From Parapedobacter pyrenivorans (GTDB taxonomy: Bacteria; Bacteroidota; Bacteroidia; Sphingobacteriales; Sphingobacteriaceae): 64,000 bases of DNA. Shown here in pieces: positions 17,266-25,304 of this stretch (within the stretch, counting starts at the first letter, position 1; every line of letters starts with the position of its first letter). The notes below the pieces were generated by a model, which did not search any database, had not been told where the DNA came from, and was given only the letters and a program-made list of their open reading frames with translations. Location of the stretch: assembly GCF_014636865.1 (NCBI RefSeq), contig NZ_BMER01000001.1, positions 2,158,718 through 2,222,717 on the forward strand, in the 5' to 3' direction. The position numbers and the translations under genes were made by a program.

Positions 17266-19539
17266 TTAGTAAGTCAGCGCAAGCCCCCCACCAAAACCCA
17301 TATCGCTATCGTAGTGGGCACGGATACCGATGTTTTTGGTGATGATATACCGAAGCTCGCCCATATACTCCAGATCCGTATTGGCCATGAACCCGGCCCT
17401 TAACCGTTTTGAGATGGGGATATCCTCACGCATCAACGACAGCCTGACGATGCCGTCGTGATAGACTTCAGCCTGGAAATTGACCAGCATCGGCAACGTG
17501 TACATAAAACCCAAGCTAACGGCCCGACGGGTATCTTTTTCATTCTTTTGCCCGAACAAGTTGGTTTCGTGTTCGTCAATTCCCATTTTCCGGTATCGCC
17601 AGTCAAAACCAACAAACGGCATGAACCACTGCATCTTTCCGATAAATCTTCCCAGGTGGGTCTCTATTTCATACCCGTGCATCGCATTATAGCCCAAGCG
17701 CCACTCGGTACCCAACGACCACCGGGCATTCTGGAGCATGGCTTCACCGTCATTCCCGTTGGTGGCAAAATCATTCTGGATCATGAAATGCGGCATGTTG
17801 CTTTCCATCTGCAGGGCGTTATAGGCTTTCGCCTTGTCGGGCAGATAGGGGTTTTGATAATCACCTACTGCAAACACCCGGTTCATGCCCGCCATCATGT
17901 GATACAGGATGTGGCAATGAAAGAACCAGTCGCCCTCCTCATTTGCCAAAAACTCAATGGTGTTGGTCTCCATGGGCATAATATCCATCACGTTTTTCAG
18001 CGGTGCATTTTCCCCTTGATCATTGATGATCCTGAAATCAAACCCGTGCAGGTGCATCGGGTGACGCATCATGGAATTATTGTAGAGGGTGATGCGTAAT
18101 ATTTCGCCTTTCTTAACCGGTATTTTATCGGTTTCGGACAGGATCTTATTGTCCATGCTCCATACATAGCGGTTCATGTTCCCCGTGAGGGTGAATTTCA
18201 GCTCTTTTACTGGGGCATCTTTGGGAAGTGTGGTGTTATGTGGTGATTTGAGCATGGCATAATTCAAGGTAACGATATCGCCCAGTGCGTTTGCATCATA
18301 CCGATTAGCATCGTTATTCGTGTCCATGCCGTGCTTGCTATGATCCACTTTCTCCCCCGCTTCCCCCGTAATCTCGGGATACATTACCACATTCATGTCC
18401 ATCCGGTTCAAGCTCATGTTCATTCCCATATCATCCAGGTCGCCGTTCATTTTCATCATATCGTTCATCATCTTCATGCCTTCGAAATACTTCAATCTGG
18501 GAAGCGGCGAAATGAGCTGCTTGATGCCGTTACCGATAAAATAGCTTGCGGATTGCGTCCGGTCTTCCGTCGTGGCCAGGAACTCGTACGCCACCCCGCC
18601 TTCCGGAATTGTAACGACCACGTCGTAGGTCTCCGATACGGCAATGATCAGCCTGTCCACCTCAACCGGTTCTACGTCGTTACCATCGCTCGCAACAACG
18701 GTCATTTTACCCCCCGCGTAGCGCAACCAGAAGTAGGACGACGCACCGCCATTGGATATGCGGAACCGTACGCGATCCCCTGCCTTTAGTGTTTGACCAT
18801 CAACCGTTTTCAGCTCTAGCGCATTTTCACCGTTGATCAGGATTTTATCGTAATACACATCGCTGACGTCCATCGCCAGCATCCGTTTCCATTCATTCGT
18901 TACCTTGGTGTGGAACTGGCCTTCCCTAATGGCCTCAACGTAGGACTGCGTGGCGCCCTTCTTGATGGCGGCCCAATCGTTGGCATTGTGCAGCATCCGG
19001 TTGATGTTGTTGGGGTTGAGGTTTGTCCACTCGCTTAGCATCAGGGGTACGGTGGGCAGATCATCAATTCCTTTTCTGAAGGTTTTATCTTCGTCTCGTT
19101 TTTTCATGACGAAATTGCCGTACATCCCGATCTGTTCCTGGAACCCCGAATGGGAGTGGTACCAGTGCGTGCCATGTTGGATAATGGGAAAACGGTACGT
19201 ATAGGTTTCTCCGGGTTTGATGGGCTGTTGGGTAAGGTGGGGTACACCGTCTTCTTTATTGGGCAGGAATACACCGTGCCAATGCAGCGATGTACTTTCG
19301 TTAAGCTGGTTGTGTACGACGATTTCGGCGGTATCACCCTCCGTAAAGGTAAGTGTAGGCATGGGGATTTGCCCGTTTACGGCAATCGCCCGTTTTTCTT
19401 TACCTGCGTAATTGACGAGTGTATCGCTAACGTATAAATCGTAGCGTACCACCTTTTGTGCAAATAGAGCTGGTGTGCAGAGGAGCAGCAGCAGTGCGGC
19501 TTGTGCCAGTTTTAAGCAAATATTTTTATATCTGTTCAT
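17266..19539 (-). CDS. CopA-type multicopper oxidase with a CopB-like C-terminal barrel
   Basis: Exported copper oxidase, probably Cu(I) detoxifying. The start at 19539 is preferred over a GTG at 19569 because it has an AGAAAGG ribosome site and gives a clean signal peptide (to about residue 28). Copper ligands are complete: SLHWHG (85-89), HWYHSHSG (125-131), HPMHLHGF (493-499) and HCHILYHMMAGM (541-552). A Met/His-rich segment (about 353-405: MKMMNDMMKMNGD, MGMNMSLNRMDMN, DHSKHGMD) lies between domains. After the oxidase, residues about 575-757 change to amphipathic strands (WRLGYNAMHGYEIETHLGR, FVGFDWRYRKMG, ending GGGLALTY) resembling the CopB outer-membrane barrel. This looks like a CopA-CopB fusion. 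It is 29 bases downstream of the HMA gene. Confidence 0.9.
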   Translation of the reverse strand: MNRYKNICLKLAQAALLLLLCTPALFAQKVVRYDLYVSDTLVNYAGKEKRAIAVNGQIPMPTLTFTEGDTAEIVVHNQLNESTSLHWHGVFLPNKEDGVPHLTQQPIKPGETYTYRFPIIQHGTHWYHSHSGFQEQIGMYGNFVMKKRDEDKTFRKGIDDLPTVPLMLSEWTNLNPNNINRMLHNANDWAAIKKGATQSYVEAIREGQFHTKVTNEWKRMLAMDVSDVYYDKILINGENALELKTVDGQTLKAGDRVRFRISNGGASSYFWLRYAGGKMTVVASDGNDVEPVEVDRLIIAVSETYDVVVTIPEGGVAYEFLATTEDRTQSASYFIGNGIKQLISPLPRLKYFEGMKMMNDMMKMNGDLDDMGMNMSLNRMDMNVVMYPEITGEAGEKVDHSKHGMDTNNDANRYDANALGDIVTLNYAMLKSPHNTTLPKDAPVKELKFTLTGNMNRYVWSMDNKILSETDKIPVKKGEILRITLYNNSMMRHPMHLHGFDFRIINDQGENAPLKNVMDIMPMETNTIEFLANEEGDWFFHCHILYHMMAGMNRVFAVGDYQNPYLPDKAKAYNALQMESNMPHFMIQNDFATNGNDGEAMLQNARWSLGTEWRLGYNAMHGYEIETHLGRFIGKMQWFMPFVGFDWRYRKMGIDEHETNLFGQKNEKDTRRAVSLGFMYTLPMLVNFQAEVYHDGIVRLSLMREDIPISKRLRAGFMANTDLEYMGELRYIITKNIGIRAHYDSDMGFGGGLALTY

Positions 19540-19568
19540 AGACCCTTTCTTGATTTGCTCGCGTAGCA

Positions 19569-20417
19569 CTATTTAATAATTTCAACCGTTTCGCCACACG
19601 TAAGCATTTGGGCACCGTAATAGGGGTTTTTAACCGCATTTTCCTTGCTCAACCAGTTTGCTCCTTTGCCATTGCTATACATCGGGCAATGTTGATGATA
19701 GACAGCAATATCTTGCTTGGATACCTTGGCCAGTTCATAGAGTTGAGTGGAAAGTGCGGCAAAGGCCTCCCGTTGTTTTGCAATGTCCTTTGATGTAGAG
19801 ACTCGTTCCGCATTAGCCGTCAAGCCTTTCAACACATTCATCCACGCGGTATGTTCGGCTGTGGTGAGCTTATCCATTTCCACGGCACCGATTGCCGCAA
19901 CCAATTCAGCAGCCTTTGCGGATGCGGTAGGAGCATCTGTTTTTACCAATGCGTCTTTTATCGAAAAGTAATAGTCAAATACCGGCTGCAGCTGCGATGC
20001 GTTTTCTACTGCTGTATTTGCAGGTGAAGCTGCTTGGTGATGTGCGTGTGCCGCTTCGGCTTGGCCGGTTGGTTTCAAAGCGCGGTTATACTGGCAACAT
20101 TCCGGCAATTTGGCATATACGTCATCGGGTGCCAGGAAGTTTTCACTGTCGTAGCCTGCCAAGGCAATCCGTTTCAGGATTTCGTCTGGATCGGTCTTGC
20201 CACTATTATAGGTAAGGGTAGCTACTTTGGTCTTTTGATCCCATTGTACATTCGCCTCCCTTTTTACATTCCCGGCTTCCTCGATGGTCGCTTTGCACAT
20301 CTCGCAATTGCCATAGATCGTTACGGTAGCTGTTTCCGCATCTTTGATTTGTGCGAAACTGTTTATGGATGATAGTGATACGGCGATCACCATCACTAGT
20401 TTTGATATTGATTTCAT
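19569..20417 (-). CDS. HMA-domain plus DUF3347 periplasmic copper-binding protein
   Basis: Secreted protein, first gene of the copper pair. The ATG at 20417 gives a signal peptide (MKSISKLVMVIAVSLSSINSFAQ); an in-frame TTG at 20447 is unlikely. Residues about 27-95 form a heavy-metal-associated domain with the CxxC motif GNCEMC. A His/Ala-rich linker (EAAHAHHQAA) leads into a DUF3347 domain (about 125-220: VFDYYFSIKDALVKTDA, AAELVAAIG), and the C terminus has the HQHCPMYSNGKGANWLS and NPYYGAQMLTCGE segment typical of CusB-linked DUF3347 proteins. Likely a copper carrier feeding the oxidase or an efflux pump. A long inverted repeat lies 44 bases upstream. Confidence 0.88.
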   Translation of the reverse strand: MKSISKLVMVIAVSLSSINSFAQIKDAETATVTIYGNCEMCKATIEEAGNVKREANVQWDQKTKVATLTYNSGKTDPDEILKRIALAGYDSENFLAPDDVYAKLPECCQYNRALKPTGQAEAAHAHHQAASPANTAVENASQLQPVFDYYFSIKDALVKTDAPTASAKAAELVAAIGAVEMDKLTTAEHTAWMNVLKGLTANAERVSTSKDIAKQREAFAALSTQLYELAKVSKQDIAVYHQHCPMYSNGKGANWLSKENAVKNPYYGAQMLTCGETVEIIK

Positions 20418-20460
20418 CTGTTTATTTTTTTGTTTTTCAGCTGCCAAATGGAGCCTTTGA

Positions 20461-20507
20461 TGATCAAGATAATCATTGCCCTGTGTGCTTAATGATTATC
20501 TTAATCA
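20461..20507. repeat. Long AT-rich inverted repeat upstream of the copper genes
   Basis: Arms TGATCAAGATAATCATT (20461-20477) and AATGATTATCTTAATCA (20491-20507) pair over 17 bp with a single mismatch around a 13-base loop. It lies 44 bp upstream of the HMA-DUF3347 start and 110 bp past the stop of the small Cys-rich gene. No T-run follows, so an operator for a metal-responsive regulator is more likely than a terminator. Regulator not identified. Confidence 0.6.
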
Positions 20508-20616
20508 TGTCGGGTTCATTTGAAAGTAATTTTAAATAAATAAGTTTGAATAACGGATTCCCGAAAGCTGGATATCGCTTTCGACAAGACACACGTATGG
20601 CTAGTCAGCCAACTAT

Positions 20617-21006
20617 TTAGCTTATTTTAGGCGGTAGCCAAATGGAGCAAAAGCCTGAGGAATAATAGGCGGATTTTAAATCGAATTGTTTCTTTTCAGC
20701 GTCAGCAAACTGATCATTTTCTTTGGATTCGATGACCATTGCCAAGCTGGAAGAACAGGTTGATGTGCTGCATCTGCAAGCGCTGTGCGCACAGTTATCC
20801 CCGCAATCGTGGTGACGATTGTCTTTCTCGTTGGAGCTGGTTGTGCAACAATCGGTATGTGCTGATTTTTTGGGCTGTTCTGATGAACAGGACGCATGCT
20901 CGGTTTTGGTTGGTTTTTCGGCACAGGCACGGCTTTGCGTGGGTGTCAAAAAGATTCCCAAGCAAACTAAGGTAATCAAGCCGATATGTGCGCTCAAATT
21001 TCTCAA
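20617..21006 (-). CDS. Small secreted His/Cys-rich protein, copper-locus associated
   Basis: A 129-residue protein with an N-terminal hydrophobic signal (IGLITLVCLGIFLTPTQSRAC). The middle is strongly enriched in Cys and His (HASCSSEQ, HTDCCTTSS, RHHDCGDNCAHSACRCSTSTC) and the C terminus ends SIWLPPKIS. Bacteroidota carry small secreted proteins with a Cys/His cluster and an IWQPPK-like end beside heavy-metal efflux genes; this resembles them (possibly DUF6660). Metal binding in the periplasm is inferred from composition. A TAGCTTTG -7 box lies at 21012-21019 on the minus strand, very close to the start. It precedes the HMA and oxidase genes on the same strand. Confidence 0.7.
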   Translation of the reverse strand: MRNLSAHIGLITLVCLGIFLTPTQSRACAEKPTKTEHASCSSEQPKKSAHTDCCTTSSNEKDNRHHDCGDNCAHSACRCSTSTCSSSLAMVIESKENDQFADAEKKQFDLKSAYYSSGFCSIWLPPKIS

Positions 21007-21115
21007 CGTAACAAAGCTATAAACAAAAATTGTTTTTTAGTTGTTTTAAAAAAAATTGAATTCCTTTTCGCTTCTTATTTGACATTCTGCCGACCCATTC
21101 ATTGGGTTGGAGCTG

Positions 21116-21123
21116 TACCTTTG
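21116..21123 (+). promoter_or_regulatory. -7 promoter box for the thioredoxin-like gene
   Basis: TACCTTTG matches the Bacteroidota -7 consensus TAnnTTTG and lies 26 bp before the ATG at 21150. No TTTG is found at the usual distance upstream, so this is supported only by the -7 element and its position. Confidence 0.5.
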
Positions 21124-21149
21124 TGGCCGATTACTAAAAGAAGGTATAT

Positions 21150-21707
21150 ATGGATTTTCAGTCATATTTGGATATATTCGGGCGGATACTGAATAATACG
21201 GTTCCCCAGGCCCCCTATGACAATGCTGCCTATCTCGACTACACCAAGCTCAATTGGTCGCGGATGAATCGGTGGTTGAAGAAAGGGGAGTTGTCCGAAC
21301 AACTGATGGATGCAGTAAAAAAGATTTCACAACCGCAGCAATGGACGGTGATCACCGAGCCCTGGTGTGGGGATGCTGCGCATTCCATTCCGTTTATACA
21401 GTTGGCTGCTCAGCAAAACCCATTGATTTCGGTAGTGTATGAGCTGCGTGATAGTGAGCCGTTCCGTATCAACGAATACCTGACCAAAGGAAGCAAGTCG
21501 ATTCCGAAATTGATTATACGGGATGCCGAGGGCAATGACCTGGCAACTTGGGGGCCACGGCCGGTTGAATGTCAAAAATTGTTTGATCAGCTAAAAGCAG
21601 ACGAAGCAGACTTTGAAACCCAGAAAATTGCGCTTCAAAATTGGTACAATGCCGATAAGGGACAATCCGTACAGCAGGAACTCGGCGACTTAATCGCGCG
21701 GACCTAA
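21150..21707 (+). CDS. Thioredoxin-family protein with a single active-site cysteine
   Basis: A 185-residue cytoplasmic thioredoxin-fold protein (Thioredoxin_9-like). The segment VITEPWCGDAAHSIPFIQLAAQQ occupies the active-site position, with WCGD replacing the usual WCxxC, so only one Cys is left. The cis-Pro loop SKSIPKLII follows, then GNDLATWGPRP. There is no signal peptide. Bacteroidota have many such proteins annotated only as thioredoxin family. A monothiol or bacillithiol-type role is possible but is inference. Transcribed alone from a box at 21116. Confidence 0.82.
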   Translation: MDFQSYLDIFGRILNNTVPQAPYDNAAYLDYTKLNWSRMNRWLKKGELSEQLMDAVKKISQPQQWTVITEPWCGDAAHSIPFIQLAAQQNPLISVVYELRDSEPFRINEYLTKGSKSIPKLIIRDAEGNDLATWGPRPVECQKLFDQLKADEADFETQKIALQNWYNADKGQSVQQELGDLIART

Positions 21708-21746
21708 CGCATGTTGGATTTTAAATAGCGAATCTGAATATCCAAG

Positions 21747-21777
21747 TTGTATTATCTTTTCCTTTTTGCTAATTTTG
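21747..21777 (+). promoter_or_regulatory. Promoter of the radical-SAM/DUF4130 operon
   Basis: TTG (21747-21749), 20-bp spacer, TAATTTTG (21770-21777): a near-consensus Bacteroidota promoter. The expected transcript start is near 21782, 13 bases before the ATG at 21795, which rules out the upstream TTG at 21747 as a start codon. Confidence 0.7.
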
Positions 21778-21794
21778 TTAGTAAAAAGAAAGAG

Positions 21795-23036
21795 ATGCGA
21801 ATAGAAGAAAAGTTAGCTATACTGGCCGATGCAGCCAAATATGATGTTTCATGTTCGTCGAGCGGAGGTACCCGCAAGAATGTCGGAAAAGGACTGGGAA
21901 ATAGCCATGTGTCTGGGATTTGCCATAGTTATACCGAAGACGGTCGCTGTGTATCGTTGCTGAAGATCTTACTGACCAATCATTGTATTTATGACTGTGC
22001 CTTTTGTGTATCGCGCCGGAGTAACGATATCCGTCGGGCTGCCTTCAAGGTGCAGGAAGTGGTCGATCTAACCCTTAATTTCTATAGGCGCAATTATATT
22101 GAGGGGCTGTTCTTGAGTTCGGGTATTTTCAAAAGTGCCGACTACACCATGGAGCGGCTTTTGCAGATTGTTAAGAAACTCCGAACAGAAGAGCGCTTTC
22201 ATGGATATATTCACTTAAAAACAATTCCCGGAGCGAGTGAGCAGTTGGTTAGGGAAGCGGGTCTGTATGCCGACCGGATGAGCATCAATCTGGAATTGCC
22301 CACGGAGGCAGGACTAAAATTGCTGGCACCAGAAAAGTCGCACGATGAAGTAAAAAGGCCGTTGGACTGGGTGAATAAATCCATGATCCAATTGAATGAA
22401 GAGCGCCGGGTGATGCGTCATGTGCCCAAATTTGTGCCGGCCGGGCAAAGTACGCAACTTGTGGTCGGAGCTTCCGAAGAAAGTGACAAAGATATCTTGT
22501 ATACAGCTGATCGCTTTTACCGCGATTACGGATTAAAACGGGTGTATTATTCCGGTTATATTCCCGTCAGCAAAGACAGCCGGTTACCTGGGATCGGGAG
22601 CCCTCCGCCGTTGTTGCGTGAAAATCGGCTGTATCAAACGGATTGGCTGATGCGGTTTTATGGTTTTGAGGTATCGGAACTCCTCGATGATGCGCATCCT
22701 TTTCTTGATACAGCGATCGATCCCAAACTGAGTTGGGCGCTCCGTCATCCACAGGAATTCCCCATAGACGTTAATAGCGCAGACTACCGTATGATTCTGA
22801 GGGTCCCGGGCATTGGCGTCGGCTCCGCACAGAAAATCGTGCAGGCTCGCAAGTTTGGCAAACTGCGTTTCGATCAGTTGCGGAAAATCGGCGTCGCACT
22901 TAACCGGGCACGTCATTTTATCAGGTGTCCCGACAGCGTTGTGACTATGCGTGAGATTTCACCAAACGAGATTAGGCAACATATCTTATCTGCACAGGCC
23001 CGCCGATTTTCTCCGACGCAACTGACGTTATTTTAG
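21795..23036 (+). CDS. Putative DNA modification/repair radical SAM protein (TIGR03916-like)
   Basis: Radical SAM enzyme linked in many genomes to a uracil-DNA-glycosylase-type protein. The cluster motif is CIYDCAFCVSRRSNDIRR (CxxxCxxC), preceded by the family start EEKLAILADAAKYDVSCSSSG. Mid-protein segments GLFLSSGIFKSADYTMERLL and HGYIHLKTIPGAS match the group, and the C terminus carries a helix-hairpin-helix DNA-binding unit (YRMILRVPGIGVGSAQKIVQAR) around residue 320-345. The start at 21795 has an AAAGAAAGAG ribosome site. It is followed after one base by its partner gene. Reaction unknown. Confidence 0.9.
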   Translation: MRIEEKLAILADAAKYDVSCSSSGGTRKNVGKGLGNSHVSGICHSYTEDGRCVSLLKILLTNHCIYDCAFCVSRRSNDIRRAAFKVQEVVDLTLNFYRRNYIEGLFLSSGIFKSADYTMERLLQIVKKLRTEERFHGYIHLKTIPGASEQLVREAGLYADRMSINLELPTEAGLKLLAPEKSHDEVKRPLDWVNKSMIQLNEERRVMRHVPKFVPAGQSTQLVVGASEESDKDILYTADRFYRDYGLKRVYYSGYIPVSKDSRLPGIGSPPPLLRENRLYQTDWLMRFYGFEVSELLDDAHPFLDTAIDPKLSWALRHPQEFPIDVNSADYRMILRVPGIGVGSAQKIVQARKFGKLRFDQLRKIGVALNRARHFIRCPDSVVTMREISPNEIRQHILSAQARRFSPTQLTLF

Positions 23037-23037
23037 T

Positions 23038-23820
23038 ATGGAAATCTATGTGTTTGATGGTTCGTTAGTGGGGTTGCTTTCCGCCGTCTTTACTTTCTAT
23101 GAGCGAAAATCAGCTGTCGTGAAACTGATGAGGGAGGATGACTACCAACCGGATTTATTGGGTGGCAAAGTGGAAGTACATTCGGATCACGGAAAGGCGG
23201 CCCGGGTTTGGAAAGGGTTGGTAAAACATATTGGGATGGAGGGGTTGAACAGGTTCTACGCTGCGTTCCTTGGCGAGGACGCGGCTGGCTATCAGTGTTT
23301 GTTTGACCTTTCGAGATACGTTTTCGAGCGCGGCGGTGATGTAATGGAAGATTTTGGCAATGCGCATGTGTTGTTCGTTTCCCAATTGGCGCGGAAGGTA
23401 CACCGCGAAAAACATCGCATGGAGGCCTTTGTCCGTTTTCAAAAGATGGCAGACGGATTGTTTGCTGCGACCATGGAGCCCGATTACAACGTTTTACCGT
23501 TGATCCGGAAACACTTTACAGACCGGTATGCCGACCAGCGTTGGCTCATTTATGATCGTAGACGTAAGTACGGACTCTATTACAATGGAGACTGCACTGA
23601 AGAAGTAGCGGTTGAGCTTGCTGAGCGGGTAGAAAAGGGAGATGGGGTATCGTTGCCCCAAAATCTACTCGCAGCGGATGAGGTGCTGTATCAACGCCTT
23701 TGGAAGGGGTATTTTAACCACACCAACATTCCAGCCCGTAAAAATACCCAACTCCATATCCGCCATATCCCCAAACGGTATTGGCGGTATTTGACCGAAA
23801 AGTTTGATTTACATCTTTAA
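23038..23820 (+). CDS. TIGR03915-type DNA metabolism protein (DUF4130), without a UDG domain
   Basis: Partner of the radical SAM protein in a conserved two-gene module. It starts MEIYVFDGSLVGLLSAVFTFYE and includes the DUF4130 core (GLVKHIGMEGLNRFYAAFLGED, VHREKHRMEAFVRFQKMADGLFAATMEPDYNVLPLIRKHFTDRY split over residues 121-165) and the end RHIPKRYWRYLTEKF. At 260 residues it has only the DUF4130 part; in many bacteria it is fused to a UdgX-like uracil-DNA glycosylase domain, which is absent here. It overlaps the convergent oxygenase gene by 12 bases. Confidence 0.88.
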   Translation: MEIYVFDGSLVGLLSAVFTFYERKSAVVKLMREDDYQPDLLGGKVEVHSDHGKAARVWKGLVKHIGMEGLNRFYAAFLGEDAAGYQCLFDLSRYVFERGGDVMEDFGNAHVLFVSQLARKVHREKHRMEAFVRFQKMADGLFAATMEPDYNVLPLIRKHFTDRYADQRWLIYDRRRKYGLYYNGDCTEEVAVELAERVEKGDGVSLPQNLLAADEVLYQRLWKGYFNHTNIPARKNTQLHIRHIPKRYWRYLTEKFDLHL

Positions 23821-24735
23821 ACCAATCTCACGCAGCCGCTCATCGAGGTATTCCCCAGCGGCGACATCCGGATAAGCTTTGGGATGTTCGGCATCGATAC
23901 AGGATTCCAGCGCGGCCAGGCTCATGTCGGCTTTCGGATGGAGGAAGAACGGTACGGAGAACCGGGATTTTTTCATCAACTCCCGTGGAGGATTGACCAC
24001 GCGATGGGTGGTCGATTTCAGCTTACTGTTGGTAAGCCGCTGCAGCATGTCGCCGACATTGACTACGATATCCTCACCGTGAGCTTTAACCGGATACCAG
24101 GTGCCATCGCGGGTGAGTACCTCCAGTCCGTCGGCACTGGCGCCGATGAGCAAGGTGATGAGGTTGATGTCTTCATGGGCACCGGCCCTTACGGCATCTG
24201 CGGGAAGGCTATCCGGATCTTCGATGGGAAAGTAGTGGATGGCCCGTAGGATAGAGTTGCCTTGGACGACCTTTGACTCGAAATAATCTTCGGCTAAGCC
24301 CAAGTAAACAGCAATCGCTTTGAGTAACTCACGTCCAGCAGTTTCCAGTCGCCGGAATACTTCCCCGGTCACCTGATCGAAACGGGGCAATTCATCCACA
24401 ACGGGATTATCATCCTGTCCGCGCTGCCAAAATTCCTTCAGGTCGGGGACCTTTGCATCTTTCGCCTTTTCCTTTCCTTTGGAGGTATACCCCCGTTGCC
24501 CGGCTAGACCGGGGATTTCATAGGTCGATTTTACCGCCTCCGGTAAGGTGAAGAAGGCTTGCACAACCTGATAGAGCTCTTCGATCAGTCCGCTGTCCAT
24601 GCCATGATTGGCAATGGTCACAAAACCTGTTTCGTGGAACGCTTTGCCAATGGCTGCTGAAAACCGGTGGCGCTGCTCCGTTGATCCTTGGGTATAATCG
24701 TGCAAATCTAAGCGGGGGATGTTTATTGCAGACAT
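23809..24735 (-). CDS. Isopenicillin N synthase-like 2-oxoglutarate/Fe(II) oxygenase
   Basis: Non-heme iron dioxygenase of the plant-type 2OG/isopenicillin N synthase family. The N-terminal DIOX_N part has the ETGFVTIANHGMD signature; the jelly-roll core carries the iron facial triad H-x-D (GAHEDINLITLLIG) and distal His (STTHRVVNPP), followed by the 2OG-binding R-x-S (KSRFSVPFFLHP). The 308-residue length is normal. Substrate is not predictable from sequence. It is a single gene facing the repair pair. Confidence 0.9.
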   Translation of the reverse strand: MSAINIPRLDLHDYTQGSTEQRHRFSAAIGKAFHETGFVTIANHGMDSGLIEELYQVVQAFFTLPEAVKSTYEIPGLAGQRGYTSKGKEKAKDAKVPDLKEFWQRGQDDNPVVDELPRFDQVTGEVFRRLETAGRELLKAIAVYLGLAEDYFESKVVQGNSILRAIHYFPIEDPDSLPADAVRAGAHEDINLITLLIGASADGLEVLTRDGTWYPVKAHGEDIVVNVGDMLQRLTNSKLKSTTHRVVNPPRELMKKSRFSVPFFLHPKADMSLAALESCIDAEHPKAYPDVAAGEYLDERLREIGLKM

Positions 24736-24798
24736 TTTTTTTTAAGTAAAGATAGCGGCTTTTGGGAAAACTGCAAAACCAAAAAATACACTCCAAAA

Positions 24799-24843
24799 TT
24801 TGCATACTCAAATTATTACACTTAAATTTGCTATGCATGCATA
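24799..24843 (+). promoter_or_regulatory. Promoter and candidate operator of the marR-fad operon
   Basis: TTTG (24799-24802), 20-bp spacer, TAAATTTG (24823-24830): an excellent match to the Bacteroidota TTTG-N19-21-TAnnTTTG promoter. The perfect palindrome TATGCATGCATA (24832-24843) falls at the expected transcript start, where a MarR-type repressor would block initiation; further GCAT repeats flank it on both sides. Autoregulation by the MarR protein encoded 25 bp downstream is inferred. Confidence 0.75.
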
Positions 24844-24867
24844 ATAAATTGCATGTAGCCCCTGGGT

Positions 24868-25302
24868 ATGAGTGACGACAATACGATAGACTATTATTTG
24901 AAAACGGCTTGGCAGTCGGCTGCCAATAAATATAACCAAATCGCCGGTCGCTTTGGGATAACCCAGGCCACGGGTTATGTGCTCATCAACATCCATAGGG
25001 AGGGTACACCAGTCTCGCAGATTGCCAACCTCTTGGGCGTAAAAACCACAAGCCTCTCCCGAATACTCAACAATCTGGAAGGATTGGGGTTGATTTATCG
25101 GGAGACTAATAGTGCCGATAAGCGCTCCGTAAAAGTTTTTTTGACGGAACTGGGGAAGGAAAAGCGCGAACGGGCTAAGGACGTGGTTCGGAAATTCAAC
25201 GCGTACCTGGACGAGCACCTATCTGACGAAGAACGTGCAGCGACTATCCATACGCTGAAGCGTATCAATCAATTGGCGACACAGTATAAACCAGAACAAT
25301 AG
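24868..25302 (+). CDS. MarR-family regulator of the beta-oxidation operon
   Basis: A 144-residue winged-helix regulator. Helices 1 and 6 for dimerisation flank the DNA-binding part: ITQATGYVLINIHREGTPVSQIANLLGVKTTSLSRILNNLEGLGLIYRE, then the wing NSADKRSVKVFLTELGK, all in MarR order. It lies 2 bases before the fadN-type gene and in the same transcription unit, so its target is very likely this operon, perhaps with an acyl-CoA or fatty acid as inducer (inference). The operator candidate is at 24832-24843. Confidence 0.92.
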   Translation: MSDDNTIDYYLKTAWQSAANKYNQIAGRFGITQATGYVLINIHREGTPVSQIANLLGVKTTSLSRILNNLEGLGLIYRETNSADKRSVKVFLTELGKEKRERAKDVVRKFNAYLDEHLSDEERAATIHTLKRINQLATQYKPEQ

Positions 25303-25304
25303 AC

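Noticed and set aside
17063-17266. Short minus-strand frame of 67 codons between the GNAT and multicopper oxidase genes
   Set aside because: It covers the candidate terminator hairpin, has no family resemblance and no ribosome site.
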